Positions 33,549 to 43,058 of a stretch of DNA of 62,805 nucleotides are shown piece by piece. Position 1 is the stretch's first letter. Every line of letters starts with the position of its first letter. This DNA comes from Candidatus Zipacnadum vermilionense (GTDB lineage: Bacteria; Armatimonadota; Zipacnadia; Zipacnadales; Zipacnadaceae), in assembly GCA_029821755.1 (NCBI GenBank), contig JALGSV010000020.1, positions 1 to 62,805 on the forward strand, read 5' to 3'. Under the pieces are notes generated by a model that was given only the letters and a program-made list of their open reading frames with translations, was not told the DNA's origin and made no database searches. Both the position numbers and the translations under genes were made by a program.

Positions 33549-34642
33549 TCACAAGCTCACCGTAGGGTCCCGAAACCGATCGGCGCACCAGTAGATGCGG
33601 TGCAGCCAACTCTCCGTCTCGATCTCGTTGGTGACCGCCTGCCGACCCTACAGGTCAGTGATGACCGCCACGTAGTGCCCGTGGTGATCGTTGAGCACCT
33701 CGAGCGTGGTATCGAAGGCCTTGGCGCCCTGGGGCAGGAAGCGCCGCCAGAGGGTCATACCGTCGTAGAGCTTGACCTCCTTGATTCCCGCGTCGCAGTC
33801 CACGGCCAGGCGCAGCCGGAAGCGGTAGTTGGGCGTGACGTACCAGTCCTCCTCCGTGGGGCCGCTGGCCCAGCGGGGGAGAACATAGCCGAGGGAGCCG
33901 ACCGTTGCCCACTGCTTGACCACCGGGCCACTGGTGACCCCCACCGGCTGGGTCCCGCCGGCGTAGGCGTACGAGCCGAGCATGCTCAGGTCGTCGTGCA
34001 GGCTCTTCAGCGATCCGGGGTAGGTCAGATAGGCGGAGCCCGCCGCGAAGGGCTGGGGCAGCGCCTGGGCGTCGGTCATCAGCTCCAGCGCGAAGGGGGC
34101 GATGTGTAGCTTCTGGGCATTGACCTCCAGGAAGGGGGCGAGGGTCCAATCGTCCAGCGCCTTGCCGTTCTCGCGGGTGAAGACGCTCAGGATCTGGTAG
34201 AGGTTGTGGTTCCAGTAAGGCGTGGGGTTGGTGGCGTGGGAGAAATGCCCCAGCGCCAACTGGAAGCCGGACCAGGTAACGTAGCCAGGCGGCAGGGGCA
34301 TGCCCATGCGGAAGTTGAGGCTGCCCTTGGCATTGCTCGCGCAGTTGCATCCATTTGTCGGCGTCCATCTTCTGCATGTCTTCGAGGAAGATGAGGAAGT
34401 CGTAGGCGGCTGTTTGGGCGGTCGTGCACCACTCGGCGACGGTACTCTTGCCCGTGGTTCTTGCCCACCTCGAAGCCGGCGTCGAGCAGTTCCTGTGTAA
34501 CCTGACTGTTGTACAGGTCCGCGGCGAAATCGTAGAAGTAGATCGCGGGCTTGCGGGGAGTGGGCTGGGCGGCCGCCGCCGCGGCGAGGCAAATGGCCAG
34601 CAGCACGGCCGGCCCCAGGTGCAGGGCGCGGTGATGGGTCAC
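33549..34642 (-). pseudogene. Decayed paralogue of the degenerate-PHP secreted protein
   Basis: It starts with a good signal peptide at 34642 (LHLGPAVLLAICLAAAAAAQ), then reads in three successive frames: an apparent one-base insertion near 34452 (GQEYRR versus GKSTVAEW) and another near 34338. The main frame then runs to a TAG at 33650-33648, after VAVITDL. The same frame continues GRQAVTNEIETE and WLHRIYWCADRF to a TGA at 33551-33549. Segment by segment it matches the gene at 57231 (LYDGMTLWRRFLPQG versus LYDGFTPIRRWLPAG; CADR at the end), but ~250 residues of the N-terminal GATase-like region and the whole C-terminal part are missing. Either a real pseudogene or, less likely, clustered sequence errors. 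Confidence 0.75.
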
Positions 34643-34995
34643 GGTTGGCTCCTTCCCGAATGAGTGCGGCGCTAAGGGGCCGGCTCAACGGCGGGCGGTT
34701 CCCAGGTGCACGGCGGGTGACGGCCGGCGCTTGGCCGCATGGTCAGGAGCATAGAGTGTTCGACGGTGGGGGAGGGGGGGCCTGCGGCGGGAAGAGATCG
34801 GAGGATGGCATGGGTCCGGTCAGCCGGCAGCTACAGGCGCCGAACGAGCAACTGGGCCATCCACAGCATTTGCGGAAGCATGCAGCTGAACAGCCCAAGT
34901 CCCTCGCCAGCGCGTTAGGGAGGAAATCTGGGCCGGCGTACGGCAACAGACCCATGTCGGTGCCTCATCTCGTACATAGAAGGGTGATGTAAATA
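34643..34995. other. Intergenic region, 353 bp, no gene seen
   Basis: Lies between the divergent PHP-like pseudogene and the aldo/keto reductase gene. No convincing ORF, repeat or hairpin was recognised. The weakly purine-rich stretch before 34996 (GAAGGGTGATG) could serve as the ribosome-binding site of the reductase. Confidence 0.5.
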
Positions 34996-36079
34996 GTGCA
35001 GTATCGTCCGTTGGGTAAGACCGGCCTCCAGGTATCAGCGTTGGCCATGGGCTGCATGCGCCTGCCCGAGCATGATCCGGAACTATCAGCGCAGGTGGTC
35101 GACGCGGCCATCGCCGCCGGCGTGAACTACTTCGAGACCACTCGGGGGTACATAAACGGTAGGTGTCAGCATTTGACGGAACCGGGACTGAAGGGACGCA
35201 GCCGCGGTCTCATTGTGTCCGGCAAGGCGGGGGTTAGCGCCGAGACCACGACCGACAGCTACCGTAAAGAGATAGACCTGCAGATGGAAATCCTCGGGGT
35301 GGACTACTTGGAGTTCTTCCAGGTGGGCTGGTTCTCCCTGGACCGTCTGGAGGTACTGACGAAGAAGGGTGGAGCGCTGGACGCCCTCGACCAGGCCCGA
35401 GCCGAGGGCCTTATCGGCCATATCGGTTTCACCGGCCATGATGCCCCGGAGAACTTCACCAAGCTGGTAGAAACAGGCATCTTCGACACTCTGACCCTCC
35501 CCTACAACCTGGTGAACCGCGCGTATGCGCCGACCATCAAGCGGGCGGGCGAACTAGGCGTGGGAGTCGTGGCCATGTGTCCGGTGGCCGGAGGGATGCT
35601 TTCTAGCCCCGCGGCGCAGCTCCAGAGCCTGATCCCCGGCGGAGCCGCCACGACGGCCGCGGCTGCGCTACAGTTCGTACTGGGCAACCCGGACGTCAGT
35701 TGCGCCTGCTCGGGTATGAATACGCTCGAGATGCTCGAGGAGAACGTGGCGACGGCGAACGCCTTCGAGGGCGCCAACGCCGAAGATCACGCGCGCCAAC
35801 AGTATTCTCGATGAGTTCGCCGCACTGGGGCAGCAGTTCTGCACGGCGTGCGGGTACTGCATGGACTGCCCGCACGGGGTAGACATACCTGGCAATTTCC
35901 ACCTCTACAACTATGCCCGGCTCTACGGCCTCACCGAGTGGGCACGCTCGCAATACCAGGCGATGGAAGAGCAAAAGCGCGCCGCGGCCTGCACCGAATG
36001 TGGGGAGTGCGAGCCCAAGTGTCCGAACAACCCCCCTGTCGTCGCGCAACTGAAAGAGGTCGTCCAGGCTCTGGCGTAG
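34996..36079 (+). pseudogene. Aldo/keto reductase with C-terminal ferredoxin domain, frameshifted
   Basis: The first frame (34996-35814, 272 residues) is an aldo/keto reductase: YRPLGKTGLQVSALAMGCMR, VDYLEFFQVGW, GLIGHIGFTGHDAP. It stops just before the normal end. The +1 frame then supplies the expected two-cluster Fe-S tail: CTACGYCMDCPHGVDIP and CTECGECEPKCPNNPP, ending at 36079. Removing one C near 35796 restores a single ~360-residue protein typical of the AKR-Fer4 family. In the catalytic tetrad the Tyr (RGYING) and Lys (IVSGKAG) positions can be matched, but the His of the usual QIHW is Gly (QVGW), so activity is doubtful even without the frameshift. Substrate unknown. Confidence 0.75.
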
Positions 36080-36188
36080 AGGCAGGGCGTGGGGGCCGCC
36101 GTCCAGGAGAAAGCGAAAGCTCGGCGCCCGGGCGTGCCTGGAGTTGAGGAGAGAAGTCTGATAAGCAGGACGGCAGCGGACCTCGGTC

Positions 36189-36533
36189 TTACTCGCTGAC
36201 CTGCTTATCCACTGTCTGGCCCGCGGGCACCGTCACCAGGAAGTCCGGCGCCGTCACGAAGTCGAACGCCGGATTGCACGCCGCCGTGGCCTCAATCGGC
36301 GCGTAGACGTTCCAGCCGTCCCCAGCCAAGTTCCGGCACGAGTCATCCACGTCAGTGACGCGAGCGTAGCCCTCCATCATGCGGGGGTCCACCAAGCCGG
36401 TCTCGGCGGTGCCGTCCTTCTCGCGCAGACCCGGATGCGTGTAGGGAACGTTGAGGCCGGCAGAGGGAGTGAGGGCCGCGCCAGCGTCCCAGGTTTTGCC
36501 GGTAGCAGGCCAGGTAACGAGGGCGCTACCCCA
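36189..36533 (-). pseudogene. C-terminal fragment of an unrecognised protein
   Basis: A continuous minus-strand frame without a start reads DPWGSALVTWPATGKTWDAG, then GLVDPRMMEGYARVTDVDDS and ends VTVPAGQTVDKQVSE with a stop at 36189. Composition is protein-like but no family is recognised. It abuts an IS3 orfA relic on the same strand, suggesting that insertion and rearrangement removed its front part. Confidence 0.5.
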
Positions 36534-36546
36534 CGGGTCTCGTCGC

Positions 36547-36620
36547 TCTTCAGGCGCGCCTGGCCCGCTTCCGTGAAGTCCCTGCCCCAGCGGTAGTACA
36601 GGTTGGCTCGGCGCAGAAGC
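36547..36620 (-). pseudogene. Second IS3-type orfA fragment
   Basis: The reverse strand encodes RRANLYYRWGRDFTEAGQAR, the NLYYRW...FLEAGKKRL segment of IS3-family OrfA. Only ~24 codons survive; flanking sequence is unrelated. Here the Tyr-Tyr pair is intact, unlike the relic at 26900. Confidence 0.6.
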
Positions 36621-36703
36621 GGGGAGGGTGCGTTCCGTAGGGGCGGAGAAGAGAAATTGACCTAGGGCGTGCGCTGGGACCTATCGAAGGCACGGGAGGT
36701 ACC

Positions 36704-37030
36704 GTGAGCGCTGAACTGATTGACCAGCACTAGGGCGATGATCTCGCCGACATGGAGCGGTCGGTGACGGCGATCATCGAGCAGTACATCCTCGACGAAG
36801 ACCGATTCCCCTATTCTTGCCTCAACGGAGCCGCCAACCGGGCCTACGTGGAGGGCGACCCGAACCTGGACTATCCCCTAGAGCCGACTTGGTGGCATAA
36901 CGGTAACTTCCCGCACGAGCTCAAGAGAGCCTTCTTCAACTACGAGGACTCGGACATGGTGGCCGGCCAGCTGCTGCAGGCATACGTCGCTCGCGCGAAG
37001 GCAGCGCCAACGCCTCGGGATCGAGTAGGA
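36704..37030 (+). pseudogene. Amber-interrupted gene fragment, family unknown
   Basis: GGGAGGT precedes a GTG at 36704. The frame reads VSAELIDQH, a TAG at 36731-36733, then GDDLADMERSVTAIIEQY, FPYSCLNGAANRAYVEG and PTWWHNGNFPHELKRAFFNY. It looks coding to ~37030, where it runs into the region downstream of the minus-strand gene at 37083 and loses character. An internal ATG at 36752 could start a shorter product. No domain recognised. Confidence 0.45.
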
Positions 37031-37082
37031 CAGCCCGCAGGAAGGTGCAGCCTTGCGGAATGGCGGGGGCGCCTCAGGCCCC

Positions 37083-38995
37083 CTACCGGCGCTTCAGGGC
37101 CGCGGCGAGAAGAGTCGGCCAGGCGGTGAATTTCCAGAAGGGGGTCGTGCCCGGGGGGGCTGTACCCAGCGTGGTGCCGGTGAAAGCGGTGACGCTGCCC
37201 TGGCCGTACTGCCCCCGCACCAGCAGCGGCTCGTTGTCGGTACCCGAGAGGAGCACCTCCGCTCCTGGCTTGACCCTCACCATGTGCCGGTAGATGACCA
37301 CGGTGGGCGCGGCCCACGCCGACGAGCTGAGCCCCAGCGCGGGCGCGGTCTCGCCGAACCGGGCCGGCGTGGCGCACTTCTTGATCTCGTACGGCATGTC
37401 CGGCATCTCCACGGGCAGCAGTTCCGGCCAGCCGGTGCGCATGTTGTAGCCCTGCCCCAGCGTGTATAGGCCGCCCAGGATGACGAGATTCCCGCCGTCC
37501 TTCACCCACTTACTGATCATCTTGTACGGCCCGTACCCCAACTGGCGGGTCTCGACGTTGTTCAGGATGAGCAGGTCCTGTTGGTACAGGCTGTTCCAGT
37601 CGAACTTGAAACCGTTGATCTTGATCCCCTGCATGGCGACGATCTGGGTATAGGCGTCGGTCAGCTTGACGGGGGCGCCGGAGACCTTCACGAGCGCCTC
37701 ATCCACGCGATAGAGACGGTTCCACGGTCCGCGCACGTGCAGGACGTCGAGTTGGCCGTTGTCGGTCCGCTTGAGATCCGCCGGCGGAGCGAATTCCTCG
37801 TAGTACTTCTCGAAATCCGCCGTCGTCCACGGCTCCAGGAACTCGAGCTCGGCCTTGTCCCACCAGACGTCCGCATTGCCCAAATAGACGCAGGCGAGTC
37901 CGTTGTAGCCGCTGTCGCCGCGCTCGAAGGGTACCTGGAAGTCCTGATAGATATTGGGCTTGGCAAAGTCGGTGCCCTTGATCTCCAACACCTTGGAGAC
38001 CAGGAGCCCGGCCCCCAGTTCTGGCTGGAAGCCCTCGTGCACCATCTGGAGCGACACCACGGGCTGATCGCTGGTGTTGTCTGCGACCCTGAGGCGGAAC
38101 GTAGCCATATACTTACCAGGAAGTGGTGGAGAGACATAGGTGCCCGTTGTCATATACCAGTGCGCGCTCTCTGGGGTGGCATGCAAGGCGGCTCCGCCGC
38201 TGGCGTCGAGGTCATTGACGAGTTCGGCGACCTGGAACTGGGTGTTGTAATTTTCGGCTTCACAGGTCTTCTTCCACTGGCCGTTCTGCACATTCACCGC
38301 CGCCAGGCCCAGGTCCGCCGCGGAGGGGGGCTTGAGATTCGTCTCCTCCCTGGTCAGCGTCCAGTCCATTGCGGGGGTGGGGGCATCGGCCTCAATGATC
38401 AGAATGGACCAATGGCCGAGCGGAGGAACCGGCAGCACGAGCGTGTTGCCCTCCATCTTCGTGGCTGGCCTGCACGTCGAGCTCCCGTTCCCCTTCCTTC
38501 CAGGCGTGGACGGAGTCATCCCAGAGCAGGGCGGCAAAACGCGTGGCGAACTGGTTGAGGGAAAGCTTCGGTCCGCCGTAGTAGCTCATCTCGTGGGCGC
38601 GCGTGGATGGTGCGGGCGCAAGTAAAGTAGTCGCTCTTGGTGGTCAGGGCCTGGCCGTCGCGGAGCAGGGCGGCGCGCACTTCAATGCCCAGCCAGGGCT
38701 CGGCCTTCCAAGGAACCGTCCAGGTCTTCGTCTGGCCGGGCTCGACCGAGAAGGGTTCGGTCAACAAGGGAAGGGTGGTGTCCAGGTCCCGCACGAGGCT
38801 AACCACCAGTTGGGCGGAGGCGGCGGTAGCGTCAGGGTTGGCCACAGCGATCTCGAACTGCTGGGTCTCGCCGGGGGTGCAGTAGATCCTCTGGGGAAAG
38901 ACGCGCTGGATGGTCAACTCTCCCTGCGCGACCGCGCACACGCTAAGCAGCGTGAGGGTGAGTGCGACGACTTGGGATTGAAGCCGGATACCCAT
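37083..38995 (-). pseudogene. Decayed secreted protein: beta domain plus GATase-like module, core deleted
   Basis: Start at the ATG at 38995 with a signal peptide (VVALTLTLLSVCAVAQGELT). The coding frame shifts twice, each repaired by removing one base: near 38600 (TIHARPRDE versus AHEMSYYGG) and near 38470 (VQASHEDG versus TKMEGNTLVLP). The first ~130 residues match the second beta domain of the gene at 9058, and LVLPVPPLGHWSILIIE matches that protein's C-terminal end, so the TIM barrel between them is missing. A jelly-roll-like part follows (TCEAENYNTQFQVAEL), then the GATase-like module shared with the genes at 11434 and 13587 (DLLILNNVETRQLG, GGNLVILGGLYTLGQGY, WPELLPVEM). A chimeric, degraded relative of that gene trio. 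Confidence 0.75.
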
Positions 38996-39287
38996 GATAT
39001 GCACAACCTTTCGTGTTCCCTGGCCTCGAGAGAGAGGCGCTTACGAACGGCCCCGGCTCGGCACCTCCCCGCTTCTCGGCGACCTGTCCATCGTCCGCTG
39101 TTCGGCGGGCAGCCACCGGTGCTTGTTGCTCAGGCCGGGTTCCTTGTTGTTGGAGGTAAGAGTATCAACGACTTCGAGGAACGGCATCATGCTGTCACAA
39201 TGTCAGACAAATCGCGAGGGATTGTGGTTCCGGCGGGAAACCTAGCGATTGGCCCAGGAACATACCACAGCCACAGGAGCGTACGTG

Positions 39288-40464
39288 ATGAAACTCATCG
39301 CCGGTCTCGTTTTCGCCCTGCTCGTAAGTGCTGTGGCGGCCGCCGTCCCCCTGCAGACCTTCACTGTCAATGAGGCCTTGGGGCACCGATGGGCAGACGA
39401 GCTGCTCCATTTCGATTTCTCGGTGCCACTCACCCCGAGCCTGGCGCTCGTCGACGGAGCCGGCCAAGCGGTGCCCTGCCAATTCACCGACGTTCGGCGC
39501 GACGCCGCTAAGAAGCGCATGACCGGCAAAGTCTGGACCGTCTGCACCCTGGAGCCGCAGGGCACCATCAGCTTCAGTCTCCAAGCGGGCAAGCCGGACG
39601 CTGCAACCGGTCTGAAGTTGGTTGCGGAGGGCGGCAGCTACTGGCTGCGCAACGAGAAGATGGCCCTGCGGATTCCCCAGTGGCCAGGCAAGCTGGCCCA
39701 ACCCACCAAGTTGACCACGCTCCCGCCGCCGCTGGCCACCGTGCGCGCGGCGGAGGGCACCTGGTTCGGGGAGGGCAAGTGGGTTAACGAGGGTGCGCCC
39801 ATTTCCGTCAAAGAGGCGACGACCACCGTAGTCGAGCAGGGGCCGATCCGCGTCACGTTGCAGCAGAAGCTGGTCTTCACTGACGGGAAGAGCTACACCG
39901 CGCTTATCTCGCTGGCTTCGCGGCAGGAGCTGGCGCTGATCAGCGAGGACTCGGCCCTGGAGGCTCCGAAGGCCGCCTTCCGCTTCTCCGTCAGGCCCGG
40001 CCTGCAGCCCGACCGGGCAGGGGCCGGCGCAGGTGACGACGCTGGCGGGGGGGGGCGCGGTGCAGGTGGGGCATATGGAGGGCATGGACCTGGTGTTGCT
40101 CTCGCCCGGCCAGCCGACTACGGCCACCGTGGGCCAAACTACCGTGGCTGGCGAGATCGCCTTCGCCCGGGTGGGCAATGACGGACTCGTGCGCCTGGCG
40201 GTCATTCGGGGAACCGACGCGTAGGCGAGCGCTGGCGACTGGAGCCTCAAAAGCAGCGGGCCGGTGTCCCTGGAGATAAAGGGGAAGGCGGCGACGGGGG
40301 AGACGACGGGGGTGGCGCACTCGGTGGTCATCGCTCTACCTACCAACTACGGAGAGGCTACCGTGATCGTGGACGGGAAGACCGTAGAGGCGAATCGGGA
40401 GGGGAATAGCCTGACGGTGCACCTGCCGGAAGGGGCCCACGCCTTCGCGGTGGCGCCGAAGTGA
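39288..40464 (+). pseudogene. Heparinase-like family gene with catalytic core deleted
   Basis: A good start at 39288 (AGGAG 8 nt upstream) and signal peptide (LIAGLVFALLVSAVAAA). The first ~235 residues match the N-terminal domains of the lyase-like protein at 53485 (WADELLHFDFSVPLTPSLAL; GGSYWLRNEKMALRIPQ). Near 40000 the frame shifts, and the sequence resumes with C-terminal-type segments: HMEGMDLVLLSPGQPTTATV, then a TAG at 40222-40224, then ASAGDWSLKSSGPVSLEIKG and an end at AFAVAPK. About 700 residues forming the toroid core of the paralogue are absent. Clearly non-functional as a lyase. Confidence 0.75.
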
Positions 40465-40743
40465 ACGACGTCGGCGATGTAAACGCCGGTCAGAAAGCGC
40501 GGTGGGGGGGCGGGGGAAACCACGCCGCCGGGCACTGGGTAGTGTATGCTCAGTCTGCGGCGCTGGCTCCCTGTTGGCCGAGGGACGTCTGGGGGTGTAT
40601 GCAGAGCCGTTGTTCCAGGGAGCTTCGGTCTCGCGGAGGAATAGACAGCGGGAAGGGGGAAACCTATTGGGACTTCGGGCCGGGGCCACACTGGGTGCGC
40701 GGCGGACGGGGGACGAGAGGCGGCAGCTTGAAGGGAGACGATC

Positions 40744-43011
40744 ATGGCTCTGCGATGTATTTGTACCTGTCTGGGACTGATACTGGTCCTGGGCGCCGCG
40801 GTGGAAGCGGCGGATGACCTGCCCTGGTATCGGACCACCGTGCCCCCGATCACCCCGGAGCGGTGGACCCAGGACCCTCCGCCGATTCCGGCGCCCGCCC
40901 AGATCACTCGGGACGACTACCTTCAGTATATCCAGGACAAGTGGCTCGGCACTCGCGCCAATGCGCTCCTGTCCCAGGGCAAGCCTGACGCCGCCCAGCA
41001 GTGGCGCTCGGCTATGTCCGACGCTTTCATGTACCAGGCCACCAACGACGAGCAATATGCCGTCAGCGCCATGGAGTTCCTCGCGGGTGATTACCTCTTC
41101 CGCACCGAAGGCCCCGGCAAAGACGAGATGAACCAGCTCGCCTGCCCGGAGACCATCCCCACGCTGCTCGCCTATCACTGGATCCGCCAGAGCCCCAGCC
41201 TGACCCCGGAAGACCACGCCCTGGTCCGCAAGCTGCTGGAGCTGAAGATCGACAACTACGCCTACTACGAGAGCGGCGCGATGAACCGCGGCATGGGGGG
41301 CTCCGCCTGCGTCAAAGTCGTCAACTTCCTCTACCCCGACGCCGCCGAGAAACCCCTCAAGTACACGACTCCGCTCCCCTGGCTCAAGGACAAGACCTTC
41401 ACCCGCCAAGGCTATGTGGACTACGTCTGGCCCCAGTGGTGGACCTATCGCCAGTCGTATGAGAACAGTTCCGGCTATGAGGCCCACGGCTTGGAGATGG
41501 TTATGGCCGCGATGGACATGACCGGCGAGGACGATCTGCTCCAGGACCCCGGGATAAAAGCCGTCGCCGACCGCATGCTGGCCCAGATCACGCCCGACGG
41601 AGCTATGCCCGGCTATGGCGATGCGATGGGCTTCAACTCCAATCCCTACAGCTACATCCCCCTCTTCGAGAAGTGGGCCACCGCCCAGCGGGATGGCCGC
41701 TATAAGTGGGTCGCGCACCGCATGTTCGACCTCTTCCGCCAGCACGAGCAGGACTTCATGCAGTGGGGCAACCCAGTCTTTGACGCGATGTACAGCCTGA
41801 TGGAGGCTTACCTGGCCGCCGACGAGACGGTGACGCCGGTCGAGCCCAGTCCCGCCTCCGTCTTCACCTACCGCAAGGACTTCCGCCGCGTAGACCCGCA
41901 GACCACCGGCCGCCATGGCGACGTGATCGACCGCGACATCCCCGCCAAACTGTGCCTACGCACCGGCTGGAACCCCGACGATGCCTACGCCATGGTCGAG
42001 TTGTGCAAGCCCTTGAGTCACCACCACGCCAACGTCGCCAGCCTGGAGGCCTATGTGTCCGAGGCCAGCGTCCTGCTGGCTGCCCCCACCTACCTGAGCC
42101 GCGCGCCGATCTTCCACAATATGATGCAGGCTTGGGCCGACCCTCATCCGCCCAATCCCGCTTGGAGCACCGAGATTCTCCACGACGAGCGCTGCGAGGT
42201 CACCGTCCCCACCTTCCACACCACCCGCCAGGCGTCCTACGCGCATGTCCGGGTGACCGGCTACCTCAACGGCCCCACCACCCTGGACCGCCGCGTCTTC
42301 TTCCTGGGCAAGCGTGGGATCTGGCTGCGCGACACCCTCACCGCGGTCCAGCCCTTCGCGGGGACCATCGGCCCGACCTGCCAGTTCGTGGGCGTCTATC
42401 CCGAGCGGGGAGACAACTGGGTCAACGCCTGCCAGACCTCCGTGCCGATTCCCTTCCTGTGGCAGCCCCAGTACATGATGCAGCTTACCAACCGCCCCCT
42501 GGACCTGCTGGTCTATTACTTGCCCAGGGAAGGCGCCAAGCTGGCCGTAGACGACGTCACCTACGACAATTCTCTCTTCCAGTACGAAAAGCCGCCCTTC
42601 AACAACTTCACCGACCGGGTGTGGTATCAGCAGGTGGTGGACTGGCAGGGCGGTGAGACCGCTACGTTCGACTCCCTCCTGCTGCCACACAAGCCGACTC
42701 CCGAGGGCGGGAAGCTGGCTGAGGGCATCGAGTCTCTACTTGACGAGGGTCCTGACCGTGCTGTCCTACAGGCCTCGCTTGCCGATGGTAGCACCATGTA
42801 CGTCGGGGTTAACGCCGAGGGCCAGCCGCTGCAGGCCGGCCCGATTCAGACCGACGCCAAGTACTTCGTGGTCTTCGTCGGCCCCGAGGCCGCCTGTGAC
42901 TACTGGGCCGTCGAGGCAACGGAGCTGCAGATAGAGGGCCAGTCCACCGCGCAGGCCGGACAGCGCGGCACCCTCGCCGGCGGCTCTTTCACCCAGGACC
43001 TGGCTCCGTGA
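40744..43011 (+). CDS. Secreted heparinase II/III-like (alpha/alpha-toroid) protein
   Basis: 755 residues with a signal peptide (CICTCLGLILVLGAAVEA) and AGGGAG before the ATG. The first ~370 residues are helical repeats of an alpha/alpha toroid: DDYLQYIQDKWLGTRANALL, ETIPTLLAYHWIRQSPSL, YGDAMGFNSNPYSYIPLFEK. From ~400 comes the beta-sheet half with a heparinase II/III-type His motif, KPLSHHHANVASLEAYV, and PTYLSRAPIFHNMM. Enzymes of this fold eliminate uronic-acid-containing polysaccharides such as alginate, heparin or ulvan-like polymers in the periplasm or outside. The polysaccharide lyase family cannot be assigned by eye. First gene of the plus-strand secreted cluster; next gene after 47 nt. 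Confidence 0.65.
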   Translation: MALRCICTCLGLILVLGAAVEAADDLPWYRTTVPPITPERWTQDPPPIPAPAQITRDDYLQYIQDKWLGTRANALLSQGKPDAAQQWRSAMSDAFMYQATNDEQYAVSAMEFLAGDYLFRTEGPGKDEMNQLACPETIPTLLAYHWIRQSPSLTPEDHALVRKLLELKIDNYAYYESGAMNRGMGGSACVKVVNFLYPDAAEKPLKYTTPLPWLKDKTFTRQGYVDYVWPQWWTYRQSYENSSGYEAHGLEMVMAAMDMTGEDDLLQDPGIKAVADRMLAQITPDGAMPGYGDAMGFNSNPYSYIPLFEKWATAQRDGRYKWVAHRMFDLFRQHEQDFMQWGNPVFDAMYSLMEAYLAADETVTPVEPSPASVFTYRKDFRRVDPQTTGRHGDVIDRDIPAKLCLRTGWNPDDAYAMVELCKPLSHHHANVASLEAYVSEASVLLAAPTYLSRAPIFHNMMQAWADPHPPNPAWSTEILHDERCEVTVPTFHTTRQASYAHVRVTGYLNGPTTLDRRVFFLGKRGIWLRDTLTAVQPFAGTIGPTCQFVGVYPERGDNWVNACQTSVPIPFLWQPQYMMQLTNRPLDLLVYYLPREGAKLAVDDVTYDNSLFQYEKPPFNNFTDRVWYQQVVDWQGGETATFDSLLLPHKPTPEGGKLAEGIESLLDEGPDRAVLQASLADGSTMYVGVNAEGQPLQAGPIQTDAKYFVVFVGPEAACDYWAVEATELQIEGQSTAQAGQRGTLAGGSFTQDLAP

Positions 43012-43058
43012 CCACCTGAAAGGCCTACCCGCCCCACAACCCAAGGAGGTCATTCCTG

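Noticed and set aside
33562-33651. GTAGGGTC / GACCCTAC inverted repeat, looking like another palindromic element
   Set aside because: Both arms fall inside the readable frame of the PHP-like relic (around the TAG and near CADRFRDPT), so the match is better explained as coding sequence.
26955-40224. Several in-frame TAG codons (26955, 33648, 36731, 40222) suggesting amber recoding
   Set aside because: TAG terminates intact genes here (for example those ending at 1293, 18218 and 27803), and the interrupted genes also carry frameshifts or deletions. Ordinary decay explains them better.
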